Assembly (NCBI RefSeq): GCF_003989825.1
Contig: NZ_RZHE01000006.1
Coordinates: forward strand, 62,001-126,000
From: Vreelandella populi
GTDB taxonomy: Bacteria; Pseudomonadota; Gammaproteobacteria; Pseudomonadales; Halomonadaceae
Direction of reading: 5' to 3'
DNA length: 64,000 nt
Every line of letters begins with the position of its first letter. Position 1 is the first letter of the stretch. Position numbers and translations under genes: made by a program. This document shows, piece by piece, positions 18,795-28,900 of this stretch. Below the pieces are notes generated by a model. It was not told where the DNA came from. It did no database searches and saw only the letters and a list, made by a program, of their open reading frames with translations.

Positions 18795-19586
18795 ATGGCT
18801 AATGCATTGTCACCGTTACGACCCTCTTCCCACTGGACGGGATGGGGCCAGTGGCTGGCGCTGATCACCATGACGGTGGATCATCTTACCCGCTACGTAC
18901 TCCCTTGGGATTTGAGCTGGGCAGGCTCCTCCATTGGCCGAATTGCCTTTCCGCTATTTGCCGCCATGGTGGCTTGGCATGGACTGTTCAATACGCGTAA
19001 TCCACTGCGCTATTCACGGCGTATCCTCATCATTGGTTTAGTGGCACAAGTGCCTTACATGCTGATGCCACGCGCCTCCGATGTACTGATTCTTAACGTC
19101 TGTTTTACCCTGGCCAGCGGCTTGGCCCTGGGGACGCTGGTGCGTCTGGGCTGGCAGCATTACCAGCAGCAGACCCTGGGGTTTGGCTGGCTGCTGCTAG
19201 GGGCAGCAGTGGGAGTCACGCTTTGGTACCTACTGGGTTTCTGGGTAGAGTACGGCCACAACGGCCTGCTGCTGATTCCGCTATTCATGTTTGCCATGCA
19301 CGCGCTCAGCCAGGCGGACTCGCATTTTCAGGCGCGTTTATGGGCAGGGCTTGCCGCGTTCCCGGTACTGTGGATCGCCGGGCAGATGAACGCCTCGGAT
19401 ATGGCTAAATCGTTTACCGTAGGTACTTGTGTTCTAGTACTGATACTCGCCGCAGGCGCGGCGCGCCGAATCCCTGCCGTGCAAGTAGCCATGCCACGCA
19501 GGCTCTGGCTTGCCTGGTACCCCGGGCATTTTGCTTTAATTGCCCTGTGGCTACTGATCACTGGTCGAATTGCGCTGGGCTGGTAG
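18795..19586 (+). CDS. TraX-family integral membrane protein
   Basis: A 263-residue protein with about eight hydrophobic helices. The N-terminal pattern ITMTVDHLTRYVLP followed by SIGRIAFPLFAAMVAWH, and the C-terminal WYPGHFALIALWLL, are characteristic of the TraX family. F-plasmid TraX acetylates the pilin N-terminus, but chromosomal relatives occur widely and may acetylate other substrates. No conjugation genes are nearby, so I do not infer a transfer role. AGGGAGG sits before the ATG. A bidirectional terminator separates it from purK. Confidence 0.8.
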   Translation: MANALSPLRPSSHWTGWGQWLALITMTVDHLTRYVLPWDLSWAGSSIGRIAFPLFAAMVAWHGLFNTRNPLRYSRRILIIGLVAQVPYMLMPRASDVLILNVCFTLASGLALGTLVRLGWQHYQQQTLGFGWLLLGAAVGVTLWYLLGFWVEYGHNGLLLIPLFMFAMHALSQADSHFQARLWAGLAAFPVLWIAGQMNASDMAKSFTVGTCVLVLILAAGAARRIPAVQVAMPRRLWLAWYPGHFALIALWLLITGRIALGW

Positions 19587-19610
19587 GTTTTAGCGTTGCA
19601 CGGAAGATAA

Positions 19611-19639
19611 AAAAGCCGCCTCACAATGAGGCGGCTTTT
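19611..19639. terminator. Bidirectional terminator between traX-like gene and purK
   Basis: Twelve-base inverted repeat AAAAGCCGCCTC/GAGGCGGCTTTT with a 5-base loop between convergent genes, with A- and T-runs at the ends. Confidence 0.85.
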
Positions 19640-19642
19640 ACA

Positions 19643-20764
19643 TTACAGCGTATTGGAAAAACTCCACTCAACCGGAGGAGCGTCAGGTATCAGCGCCTGG
19701 CAGGCGCGGACTTTTTCCAGCAGCTCCGTATGGGTAGCCGCCACCACGTTCACGTGGGCCAGCTTGCGCCCTGCCCGCTCGGCTTTGTCGTAACGGTGCA
19801 GGTGCGTATTGGAAAGCGCCAGCATGGCCGTATTGTCGCCTTCCCGGCCGATAACATTGACCATGCAGGTGGGCGCAATGGCCTGAGTGCTACCCAGCGG
19901 CAAACCCTGAACAGCCCGCAGGTGGTTCTCAAACTGGCTGGTCACCGCGCCATCCATCGTCCAATGGCCGGAGTTATGCACCCGTGGCGCCATTTCATTG
20001 GCGAGCAGGCTGCCATCACGGGTCTGGAACAGCTCAAGGGCCAACACGCCTACGTAATCCAGCTCATCCAGCAAGGTGCGAATATACGTATCGGCAGTTT
20101 GCTGAACCTGAACGTCCAGGTCCGGCAGTGGCGCTACCGAATAACGCAGAATACCGCCCACGTGCTGGTTTTCCGCCATGGGGTAGAAAACCACCTCGCC
20201 ATCACGGCCGCGCACGGCAATCATGGATACTTCACGCACAAAATCGACAAACGCTTCGACGATCAGCTGCGCATGACCAATGCTCTGCCAAGCCTCGGCC
20301 GCCTCTTCCGACGCTTTCAATACCGCCTGGCCTTTACCGTCGTAGCCTTCAGTGACGGACTTCGCTACCACCGGGCAGCCAAGCTCACGGGCAGCGGCTT
20401 CAAGTTGCTCGGCGCTTTCAACGACGCGATAAGACGGGGTGGGGATGTTCAGGCGGTCAAACAGGGCTTTCTCTTCAACCCGGTTCTGGCAAACCTCGAT
20501 TGCCCGGCTGCTAGGGTAAACCGGCTTGTGCTTTTCGATCTCCTGCACAAGCATTACCGGTAGGTGTTCGAACTCATAGGTCACGACATCGACCTTGGCA
20601 AGAAACTCGGCCAGGTGCTGGTTATCCGGGTCAACAATAACCTCGCCAATGCCCGCGCTTGGGTTACCCGTGGTATCCAGGAAGGTGAACCGGTTGCCTA
20701 GCGGATAACCCGCCAGCGCCAGCATGCGGCCTAACTGGCCTGCGCCTAGAACGCCAATGTTCAT
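19643..20764 (-). CDS. purK: N5-carboxyaminoimidazole ribonucleotide synthase
   Basis: ATP-grasp enzyme of purine synthesis that carboxylates AIR to N5-CAIR with ATP and bicarbonate. The 373-residue protein starts MNIGVLGAGQLGRMLALAG, contains VVAKSVTEGYDGKGQAVL (ATP-binding loop) and the metal-site motif EMAPRVHNSGHWT. An upstream frame extends much further, but GGAGACATCC before the ATG at 20764 and the family N-terminus fix the start. It follows purE with a 10-base gap, so the two are co-translated, purE first. Confidence 0.95.
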   Translation of the reverse strand: MNIGVLGAGQLGRMLALAGYPLGNRFTFLDTTGNPSAGIGEVIVDPDNQHLAEFLAKVDVVTYEFEHLPVMLVQEIEKHKPVYPSSRAIEVCQNRVEEKALFDRLNIPTPSYRVVESAEQLEAAARELGCPVVAKSVTEGYDGKGQAVLKASEEAAEAWQSIGHAQLIVEAFVDFVREVSMIAVRGRDGEVVFYPMAENQHVGGILRYSVAPLPDLDVQVQQTADTYIRTLLDELDYVGVLALELFQTRDGSLLANEMAPRVHNSGHWTMDGAVTSQFENHLRAVQGLPLGSTQAIAPTCMVNVIGREGDNTAMLALSNTHLHRYDKAERAGRKLAHVNVVAATHTELLEKVRACQALIPDAPPVEWSFSNTL

Positions 20765-20774
20765 GGATGTCTCC

Positions 20775-21290
20775 TTATTCTGTATCCGGCGCGGGGCGCG
20801 GGTCCGGGTTATCCAATACCAACTGGGTCTGTTCAGTACGGAAAGCCTCAACGGCATCGCGCACGGCACTGTCCTGCAAGCCGACAATCTGTGCGGCGAG
20901 CAGGCCCGCATTGGTGGCACCTGCCTTGCCAATCGCCAACGTGCCCACTGCAATGCCACCCGGCATCTGGGCGATCGAAAGAAGTGAATCAAGGCCTTTC
21001 AACGCCTTGGACTCAACCGGCACGCCCAGCACGGGTAGCGGCGTTTGCGAGGCCACCATGCCTGGCAGATGAGCTGCCCCCCCAGCGCCGGCCACAATTA
21101 CCTGCAGGCCACGTTCCGCTGCACTTTTGGCATAGTCGAACAGCAGGTCGGGCGTCCGATGAGCGGAAACCACGCGCGTTTCATAAGCCACGCCCAAACG
21201 CTCCAGCATCGTCACCGCGTGCTCCATCACCGGCCAATCGGATTTGGACCCCATGATGACGCCCACTTTGGGTGCGCTATTCGACGACAT
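20775..21290 (-). CDS. purE: N5-carboxyaminoimidazole ribonucleotide mutase
   Basis: Converts N5-CAIR to CAIR, the step after PurK. A 171-residue class I Pur[18 protein letters not shown] at the N-terminus and [10 protein letters not shown] with the catalytic His, then [15 protein letters not shown]. The start at 21290 (GGAGAATGGC upstream) is chosen over an upstream in-frame ATG at 21374. First gene of the purEK operon. It could be under PurR, but I did not find a clear operator. Confidence 0.95.
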   Translation of the reverse strand: MSSNSAPKVGVIMGSKSDWPVMEHAVTMLERLGVAYETRVVSAHRTPDLLFDYAKSAAERGLQVIVAGAGGAAHLPGMVASQTPLPVLGVPVESKALKGLDSLLSIAQMPGGIAVGTLAIGKAGATNAGLLAAQIVGLQDSAVRDAVEAFRTEQTQLVLDNPDPRPAPDTE

Positions 21291-21499
21291 GCCATTCTCC
21301 CCGGCCAGTGGCCTTATAAAATGATAAAAGTGCCGCACGCCGAAAGAGGCTGCGCACGCAAAAATAAGGCGCATAGTTTACCAGAGCTAGGCGGCAAGCG
21401 GGTGTTCACAAATGTCGCGAAATTTTCATCAAATTAAACATTGAAAAGCACCTGCGTTGGCGGCATTGTGTACGTGTCATTTCAGACTTATGGAGTCAC

Positions 21500-21772
21500 A
21501 TGAGTACGGCATACTCGACTGCTCGCGCAGAAACGCTGGATCCTCCGCGAAGTAGCCCTGACCTCGATGTCAGGGATCTAGAGAAACGCACGCGCCTGAT
21601 GCGCATCATTACGCGTTTGATTGCAGTTTCAGACCTTGGAAGCCGGGAAATTGCCCGCCAGGCAGGACTTCCAGTTCAAAAGGTAAGCGACCTGCTCGCC
21701 GGCCGGCTTGAGCACCTGGATATTGATGAACTCAATGTCCTGCGTCGAACACTAGAATTGGAGGCGCCATAG
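21500..21772 (+). CDS. Small helix-turn-helix protein
   Basis: A 90-residue protein. The C-terminal half (SDLGSREIARQAGLPVQKVS, then DLLAGRLEHLDIDELN) reads as an XRE/HTH_37-type DNA-binding domain like that of HigA-type antitoxins. The N-terminal 30 residues are low-complexity and acidic. No toxin-like gene is adjacent, so it is probably an orphan regulator. It is divergent from purE, about 210 bases away, and ends before a strong terminator. Confidence 0.7.
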   Translation: MSTAYSTARAETLDPPRSSPDLDVRDLEKRTRLMRIITRLIAVSDLGSREIARQAGLPVQKVSDLLAGRLEHLDIDELNVLRRTLELEAP

Positions 21773-21800
21773 CAGTAGCCTTCCTTTGACCCAAACGACA

Positions 21801-21830
21801 AACGCCTCGCAAATGCGAGGCGTTTTTTAT
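21801..21830 (+). terminator. Rho-independent terminator
   Basis: Ten-base stem AACGCCTCGC/GCGAGGCGTT with a 4-base loop followed by T6, 28 bases after the small HTH gene. Confidence 0.85.
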
Positions 21831-21853
21831 TGAGTCGATTAGCAGGTAGCCAG

Positions 21854-22033
21854 CTAGACTTCGCGCTGCTCGAACTCTTCGGCGGCCTGAATCGCCTCTT
21901 TCTCAGAGGTATGCTCAGAAACCACGACCTCATTTTCCGGCTGGGATACATCCACGACTTGATAGCCAGTAATTTTTTCTTTCAGGTCGCTGACATCAAA
22001 CACAGGGTCGATACGGGCTTGTCGGGTAGACAT
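21854..22033 (-). CDS. Small acidic hypothetical protein (59 aa)
   Basis: A 59-codon gene. It starts ATG at 22033 with AAGGAGAGT just upstream and stops TAG at 21854. The protein starts MSTRQARIDPVFDVSDLKEK and ends EEFEQREV. It is rich in Glu and Val, with no Cys and no membrane segment. A pattern of a predicted beta-strand (YQVVDV, EVVVSEH) then a helix (EKEAIQAAEEFEQ) suggests a compact folded protein. I do not recognise a family. The perfect ribosome site and lack of overlap support it being real. Confidence 0.65.
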   Translation of the reverse strand: MSTRQARIDPVFDVSDLKEKITGYQVVDVSQPENEVVVSEHTSEKEAIQAAEEFEQREV

Positions 22034-22142
22034 TCTACTCTCCTTGGGTTTACGACAATTGGCGTATTACCAGCGTAGAAGACAAAACCGTTAAGGGAAA
22101 AGGTGCTGGGCCGCTTTTGATTAATGGCAAAGTCAGGTCTAC

Positions 22143-23339
22143 CTATAGCGTCGATATAAAGAGACCGCCGAACGCAATCACCACAACTACCGCCCAGGCG
22201 GGAAGTTTCCATACCGTTAGCAGTAAAAAGCCTGTCAGTGCCAAGGCAAACTCATAAGGCCCTATCACGGCGCTTGTCCATACCGGCTGATAGAGCGCCG
22301 CCCCCAGAATCCCCACTACCGCTGCATTGGCACCGCGCATTAGCGCCTGAGCACTGCCCCACTGGCGAAAGCGGTTCCAGAATGGCAGTACGCCGATCAG
22401 CAGTAAAAACCCGGGTACAAAAATTGCCAGCAGGGCCAATAACGCACCGACCAGCCCATTAACGCCCGGCACCAGCGCGCCTAAATAAGCCGCAAAGGTA
22501 AACAGCGGCCCCGGTACGGCCTGCGCCGCCCCGTAGCCGGTTAAAAACGCATCCGGCGTTATCCAGCCTGACTGTACCACTTCAGCTTCAAGCAGCGGCA
22601 GTACCACATGCCCACCGCCAAATACCAACGCGCCTGAGCGGTAAAACGCGTCGATAAGATCCAGCCAAATAGCGCTCTCCGCTAACAGTGGCAGCAAAAT
22701 CAGTAGCCCAGCAAAGAGACCCAAGGCCATGGCGCCTACCGAACGCGACACTCCAAAGTGAAGCGTCGCGTTTTGTGAGGCAGCAGCAGTCTCCCGGCAC
22801 ATCACCAAACCCACCAGGCCACCGAGCATGATGGCACTTACCTGACCAAGCGACCCACTCACCCCCACCACCGTCAACACGGCCAGCAGCGCAATACCGG
22901 CGCGGGTTTTATCGGGGCACAGGTTACGCGCCATGCCCCACACCGCGTGAGCCACAATGGCGACCGCTGCCACTTTCAAGCCGTGAATAATGCCACTGGC
23001 AAGCGGGCCATCCAGCAGCGATGCCCCGAGGGCAAACAGCACCAGCACCATGGCCGAAGGCAGTGTGAAGGCAAACCAAGCGGCCGCCGCCCCCCAAGGC
23101 CCGGCGCGCAGTAACCCTATGGCAAAACCCACCTGACTACTCGCAGGGCCGGGTAAAAACTGGCAGAGCGCTACCAAATCCGCATAGGCAGTCTCAGTGA
23201 GCCAGCGACGACGCTCCACAAATTCAGTACGAAAATAGCCCAGATGCGCCACCGGCCCGCCGAAAGAGGTCAAACCGAGCAGCAAGAAAACCCTGAAGAC
23301 CTCGCCGATATGGGCACGAGCGGCCATTTGTTGCGTCAT
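22143..23339 (-). CDS. chrA: Chromate transporter (CHR family)
   Basis: A roughly 398-residue inner-membrane protein made of two homologous CHR halves. The first contains FLLLGLTSFGGPVAHLGYFR and LCQFLPGPASSQVGF; the second contains FYRSGALVFGGGHVVLPLLE and YGAAQAVPGPLFTFAAYLG. The paired GGP/GGGH and PGP motifs are diagnostic of ChrA, which expels chromate in exchange for protons. The ATG at 23339 has AAGGAACC upstream; an ATG at 23372 is an alternative. No chrB or other resistance gene is next to it. Confidence 0.92.
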   Translation of the reverse strand: MTQQMAARAHIGEVFRVFLLLGLTSFGGPVAHLGYFRTEFVERRRWLTETAYADLVALCQFLPGPASSQVGFAIGLLRAGPWGAAAAWFAFTLPSAMVLVLFALGASLLDGPLASGIIHGLKVAAVAIVAHAVWGMARNLCPDKTRAGIALLAVLTVVGVSGSLGQVSAIMLGGLVGLVMCRETAAASQNATLHFGVSRSVGAMALGLFAGLLILLPLLAESAIWLDLIDAFYRSGALVFGGGHVVLPLLEAEVVQSGWITPDAFLTGYGAAQAVPGPLFTFAAYLGALVPGVNGLVGALLALLAIFVPGFLLLIGVLPFWNRFRQWGSAQALMRGANAAVVGILGAALYQPVWTSAVIGPYEFALALTGFLLLTVWKLPAWAVVVVIAFGGLFISTL

Positions 23340-23442
23340 GGCACCGGTTCCTTGAAATAAAATGCCGAGCATAAACGTCACGTTTGACACGGTGATGACA
23401 ATGAATGAACAAAGGAAACAACGCTCAAGTAGAGCACTGCAA

Positions 23443-24068
23443 CCGTAGCGCGTGGTAACGAATCTCGCGAGGCACGAGCAAATAAGGCACCCGCGAGAGG
23501 CGGATGTTAAGCCGCCCGGCCGTGCCACCAAATCTTGTTTTACGCCCCCTTCACCTAACCCCGGCAGCGCTCGCCGCGCTGCTCCCGCGGGTGCGCCTGT
23601 CGGCTTACCACGCGCTACGGGTACGGGTACGGGTACGGGTACGGGTACGGCGCCTATGTTGGGTAATGTAACCGTAGCGCGTGGTAACGAATCTCGTGAG
23701 GTACGAGCGAATGAGGCACCCGCGGGAGGCGGCTGTTAAGCCGCCCGGCCGTACCACCTGATCTTGCTTTTACGCCTCCTTCACCTAACCCCGGCAGCGC
23801 TCGCCACTCTGTTTCCGCGCCAAGCCGCCGCTGCGGGCGCGCCTGGCGGCTTACCACGCGCTGCGGATACGGCACCAAGGTTGGGTAATGCAACCGTAGC
23901 GCGTGGTAACGAATCTCGCGAGGCACGAGCGAATGAGGCACCCGCGAATGGCGGCTGTTAAGCCGCCCGGCCATACCACCTGATCTTGCTTTTACGCCAC
24001 ATAACCAACCCCGGCAGCGCTGGGCGCGCTGCTTCCGCGGGTGCGCTGGCGCTTACCACGCGCTACGG
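23443..24068. repeat. Array of three tandem inverted-repeat-bounded units
   Basis: Three related units at 23443-23620, 23671-23866 and 23893-24068, with a period of 228 then 222 bases. Each begins with ACCGTAGCGCGTGGTAACG and ends with the inverted copy CTTACCACGCGCTACGG (slightly decayed in unit 2), and each carries an inner hairpin of the form GGCGGCTGTTAAGCCGCC about 75 bases in. The inner sequence AATCTCGCGAGGCACGAGC and the segment CTAACCCCGGCAGCGCT are shared by all three. Apparent coding frames across it are just translations of the repeat. It lies between chrA and ilvD, both on the minus strand. It resembles a MITE-like or large palindromic intergenic element; the family is not known to me. 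Confidence 0.8.
23617..23650. repeat. ACGGGT hexanucleotide microsatellite
   Basis: Five perfect copies of ACGGGT plus a partial sixth, extending from the right inverted arm of repeat unit 1. Units 2 and 3 have only a single GGATAC or GGTATG at the same place, so this is a local slippage expansion. Confidence 0.9.
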
Positions 24069-24109
24069 GTATGGCGCTTGCCCCAGCCTTGTGAACGGGT
24101 GGACGGTCC

Positions 24110-25795
24110 TTATTCGCTTTGGTCGGTGACCGCCCCTGTGCTTGCCGAGCTTACCAGCCGTGCATACTTGGCCAGCACACCGCGGGTATAGCGCGGTTCT
24201 GGTCGCTGCCAGGCTGCCTGGCGGCGCATTAGTTCGTCGTCGGCCACGTGCATCTCTATGGTATCCGCCTCGGCATCGATGGTGATGCGGTCGCCATTTT
24301 CCACCAGCGCCAGCGGGCCGCCTTCGAATGCCTCGGGCGATACATGCCCGACCACAAAGCCGTGGCTGCCGCCGGAGAAGCGTCCATCGGTAATCAGCGC
24401 GACATCATTGCCCAAACCACGGCCCATGATCGCGGAGGTGGGCGTGAGCATTTCGCGCATGCCGGGGCCGCCTTTGGGGCCTTCATAGCGGATGACTACA
24501 ACATCGCCCGCCACGACGGTGCCGTCGTTAATCCGTGCTTGGGCTTCTTCTTCTGAACCAAACACACGTGCCGTACCCGAGAAGCGCACGCCTTCCTTGC
24601 CGGAAATCTTGGCAACCGCACCTTCCGGCGCCAGGTTGCCGTAAAGAATCCGCAGATGGCTTTCGGCCTTAATCGGCTTATCCAGCGGTGCGATGATCTG
24701 CTGGTCGTCCGGGTAAGGCGCAACGTCAGCCAGGTTTTCCGCCAAAGTATTGCCGGTCACCGTCAGGCAGTCACCGTGGAGCAAACCTGCTTCCAAGAGA
24801 TTCTTCATCAGCGGTTGAATACCGCCGAGCGCCACCAGCTCGCTCATCATGTAGTGGCCGCTGGGGCGAAGATCCGCCACTACCGGCACGCGCTTGCCAA
24901 TCTCGGTAAAGTCTTCAAGCGTCAGCTCAACGCCGATAGTGCGCGCCATGCCAATCAGGTGCAGCACCGCGTTGGTCGAGCCACCCAAGGCAATTACCAC
25001 GGTAATCGCGTTCTCAAACGCCTTGCGTGTCATGATGTCCGAAGGTTTGATGTCGCGCGCCAGCAGCTCAAGCACCGCCTCGCCTGCGGCCTTGCAGTCA
25101 TCGCGCTTTTCCTGGGAAATCGCGTTCTGTGCCGAGCTTCCCGGCAGGCTCATTCCCAATGCTTCAATGGCCGACGCCATGGTATTGGCGGTGTACATAC
25201 CTCCACAGGAGCCGGGGCCGGGGATCGCGGTTTCCTCGATGTTCTTGAGCTCAATCAGGTCTATATCGCCACGTGAATGGGCGCCCATGGCTTCGAATAC
25301 CGAGACGATATCGGTATGCCCTTTGCCTGGCATGATCGTGCCGCCGTATACAAACACACTGGGGCGATTCAAACGCGCCAGCCCCATCACGCAACCCGGC
25401 ATGTTCTTGTCGCAGCCGCCAATCGCCACCAGGCCATCAAAGCCTTCGCAGCCCGCGACAGTCTCGATAGAATCCGCGATGACCTCCCGCGAGACCAGCG
25501 AGTACTTCATGCCTTCAGTGCCGTTGGCAATGCCGTCAGAAATGGTGATGGTATTGAAAATGACGCCCTTGCCGCCTGCGGCATCGGCACCATCACGGGC
25601 CAGTTCTGCAAGCTCGCCAATATGGCTGTTGCATGGCGTCACCATACTCCAGGTAGAAGCCACGCCCACCTGGGGCTTTTTGAAGTCGTCGTCGGTGAAA
25701 CCCACGGCACGTAGCATGGCGCGGCTGGCGGCTTTGCCCACGCCATCTACCACCGGGGCGGAATGGCGGCGAGTATGGTTCGATGTATCGGTCAT
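24110..25795 (-). CDS. ilvD: Dihydroxy-acid dehydratase
   Basis: Dehydrates dihydroxyisovalerate and dihydroxymethylvalerate in valine and isoleucine synthesis, using an Fe-S cluster. The 561-residue short form (plant/bacterial 2Fe-2S-type length; the E. coli enzyme is longer) carries [10 protein letters not shown] and [14 protein letters not shown] with the cluster cysteines, plus NSHIGELAE near the start. The ATG at 25795 has AGAGAGCC upstream; the 19-codon extension to 25852 is unlikely. Monocistronic, no leader-peptide attenuator seen upstream. Confidence 0.95.
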   Translation of the reverse strand: MTDTSNHTRRHSAPVVDGVGKAASRAMLRAVGFTDDDFKKPQVGVASTWSMVTPCNSHIGELAELARDGADAAGGKGVIFNTITISDGIANGTEGMKYSLVSREVIADSIETVAGCEGFDGLVAIGGCDKNMPGCVMGLARLNRPSVFVYGGTIMPGKGHTDIVSVFEAMGAHSRGDIDLIELKNIEETAIPGPGSCGGMYTANTMASAIEALGMSLPGSSAQNAISQEKRDDCKAAGEAVLELLARDIKPSDIMTRKAFENAITVVIALGGSTNAVLHLIGMARTIGVELTLEDFTEIGKRVPVVADLRPSGHYMMSELVALGGIQPLMKNLLEAGLLHGDCLTVTGNTLAENLADVAPYPDDQQIIAPLDKPIKAESHLRILYGNLAPEGAVAKISGKEGVRFSGTARVFGSEEEAQARINDGTVVAGDVVVIRYEGPKGGPGMREMLTPTSAIMGRGLGNDVALITDGRFSGGSHGFVVGHVSPEAFEGGPLALVENGDRITIDAEADTIEMHVADDELMRRQAAWQRPEPRYTRGVLAKYARLVSSASTGAVTDQSE

Positions 25796-25939
25796 AGGGC
25801 TCTCTCTTGTGTTGTGCACGGTATCAACACAGCTTGAGGTGTTATTTCGCATCCCGCAATACGTTTAACTTATGGCACCATAGCACTGTCTCTTAAGCAC
25901 TATGCCTTACCGCTACTCCCGTGAAGGAAATACCGCTGC

Positions 25940-28900
25940 ATGTCGTCACACTCCCTGCTTGCCAATACATCGTCCCTTACGCCGGGTTTTATGGTGGTGC
26001 ATGCCAACCGCCTGGAAGACCTGCGCGGGCTAGCGGTGGAGTGGATGCGCCTTCACCCGCTAGGCCCGCTTGAGAACGAAACGATTCTGGTGCAGAGCAA
26101 CGGCATCGGCCAGTGGCTGAAGCTGGCCCTGGCAGAAGACCCGGCGCAAGGTGGCGCGGGCATTGCGGCAGCGCTGAACGTTACGCTGCCCGCGCGCTTT
26201 TTATGGCAGGCCTATCGTACGGTGTTAACGCACATCACCGGCGACGCCCAGGCGGTGCCTGAGACCTCGCCGTTTGATAAGTCGCGCTTGGTATGGCGCC
26301 TGCTGCGCTTACTGCCTAGCCTGGCAGAGAAGCCTGCGTTTGCCCCGTTGGCCCGCTTTCTGGAAACTGACCGCGACCAGCGCAAGCACTATCAGTTGGC
26401 CGAGCGTCTGGCGGATCTGTTCGATCAATATCAGGTGTACCGCGCCGACTGGCTTGAGGCCTGGGCAAAAGGTGAGGATGTGCTGATTACCGCCAGCGGC
26501 CAGGCCCGGCCGCTGGAAGAGCACCAGCGCTGGCAACCGGAGCTGTGGCGCGCCCTGCGTGATGACGTTGCCGTCACTCAGGGCGAGGCCGGGCTGAACA
26601 GCAGCCGCGCCCAGGTGCATAGCCGCTTTTTAGAGGTGGCCGAACAGCTTGAAGGTCAGGCTTGCCCCTCAGGTTTGCCTCGGCGGCTGATTATTTTTGG
26701 CATCTCCTCACTGCCCCAGCAAACCCTTGAAGCCTTGGCAGCGCTTTCGCGCTGCTGCCAGATTGTGCTGTGCGTGCACAACCCCTGCCAGTTTTACTGG
26801 GCAGATATCATCGAACATAAAGATTTGCTACGCGCCAACCGCTACCGCCAGCAGCGTAAAGCGGGCATGCCCGAAGCGCTGGACGTCCTCGGTGATGGCG
26901 ATGTGGACAGCGCCCTGCATCTGCATGCCCAGCCGCTCTTGGCGGCCTGGGGCAAACAGGGGCGCGACTACCTGCGCCTGCTGGATGAGCATGACGATGC
27001 AGGCAACTACCAAACCCTGTTTGAACAGCAGGCGCTGCGTATCGATATGTTCGAGCCCTTCAGCACGCCGGAATACTCCTGCCTGCTCAGCCAGCTGCAG
27101 GACGATATCCGTGAGCTGCGCCCGGTGGCCGAAACCCAAACCACCTGGCCCGCTGTTGATGTAAACCAAGACGACTCGATTGTGTTTCATATCGCCCACG
27201 GCCCCCAGCGTGAAGTGGAGATTCTGCACGACCAGTTGCTGGCCGCGTTCAGCGCCGACCCGGAACTACGCCCGCGGGATATCATCGTCATGGTGCCGGA
27301 TATCGACCGCTACGCGCCGCATATTGAAGCGGTGTTTGGTCAGTACCGCTCAAACTACCGCACCGCTGGCCGCGATGACCCGCGCTATATTCCCTACACG
27401 CTTTCAGACCAGGCCAGCCGCCACCGCCTGCCGCTGATGATTGCCCTGGAAAAGTTGCTGCGCCTGCCGGAACTGCGCCTTTCGGTGAGCGATCTGCTCG
27501 ATCTTCTGGACGTACCCGCCCTGCGTGCCCGCTTCGGCATTGAAGAGCGCGACTTGCCCACGCTTAACCGCTGGATTGAAGGTGCGGGTATCCGCTGGGG
27601 GTTGAATGCCCAGCAGCGCATGCAGCTTGATTTACCCCAAGGCTTGAGCCAGAACACCTGGGCGTTTGGCCTGCGCCGTTTGTTGTTGGGCTACACCGTA
27701 GGTGTGGCCGATGCGTGGCAGGGGATTGAGCCGTTCGACGACATCGGCGGTCTTGAGGCCTCGCTGGCCGGGCCGCTGGCCACGCTGCTTGAAAAGCTGG
27801 AAACCACCTGGGAGGTTTTCTGTAAGCCTACTACCGCGGCCAACTGGGTTATCCGGCTGCGCGAGCTGCTGGAAACCTTCTTTCTTACCGATGATGCCGA
27901 AGAAAGCGTGATGCTGACCAAGCTGGAAGGCGCGCTTCAACAGCTGTTCGATAGCACCGAAGAGGCCGAGCTTAATGAGAATCTGCCACTTTCCATGGTG
28001 CGCGAACACTGGCTCTCGCAGATTGATGAGCACAGTCTCTCCCAGCGCTTTTTAGCCGGGGCGGTCAACTTCGCCACGTTAATGCCCATGCGCGCGATTC
28101 CGTTCAAGCGGGTGTGCCTGCTGGGCATGAACGACGGCGAATATCCGCGCTCCCAGCCGCCGATGGATTTCGATCTGATGGGCAGCGACTACCGCCCCGG
28201 CGACCGCTCGCGGCGTGAAGATGACCGCTACCTGTTTCTGGAAGCGCTGCTTTCCGCTCGCCATCAGCTCTACATCAGTTGGGTGGGCCGTAGCCAGATC
28301 GACAACAACCCCATGCCGCCCTCGGTGCTGGTGGGGCAACTGCGCGACCACTTGGCCGCTGGTTGGCAAAGCCAGAACCAAGACAGAGAGCCGCTTCTGG
28401 ATGCGCTTACCACCGAGCACCCGCTGCAGCCATTCAGCCACCGCTATTTTGCCGCTGGCGCCAGCTCGACGTCGCAGGCGCGGCTGTTCACCTATGCTCA
28501 TGAGTGGCACGCGTTGCACGCCCCACAAGACAGTATCGTTGAAAAACAAAGCGCCCTGCCCGCCTTTGAGCAGGAAATTCCGCTTACCCTGGCCCAGCTA
28601 GGCAGCTTTTTACGCGAACCCGCCAAGGCGTTCTTCAATACCCGCCTGGGGGTTTATTTTGAGCAGGAGGCCCTGACCCAGCTGGACGTGGAGCCATTTG
28701 TGCTTAACGGCCTGCAGCACTGGCAGCTGCAGGACCAGCTGATTGCTGCCCAGCGCCGCGCGGTGGATAACGGCGAGCCTCGCGAAGAGGCCATGTTTGC
28801 CGCGCTCGAGCGTATCAAGGGCCAGGGCGTGCTGGCCGTGGGCGCCTTTGGCGAGCGCATGCGCGAAACGCTGGCCGAACCCATGCAGGCACTGTTCGAT

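Noticed and set aside
18795..19586. Conjugative element implied by the TraX-like gene
   Set aside because: No relaxase, pilus or type IV secretion genes nearby; chromosomal TraX homologues are common.
19427..20563. 378-codon plus-strand frame opposite purK
   Set aside because: Antisense shadow of purK in a high-GC region; no domain and no start context.
23452..23974. Several 65-106 codon frames over the 23.4-24.1 kb repeats
   Set aside because: They mirror the repeat units, share no protein motif and lack ribosome sites; the region is repetitive non-coding DNA.
23443..24068. CRISPR array
   Set aside because: Units are about 180-200 bases, nearly contiguous and internally palindromic, with no short spacers and no cas genes.
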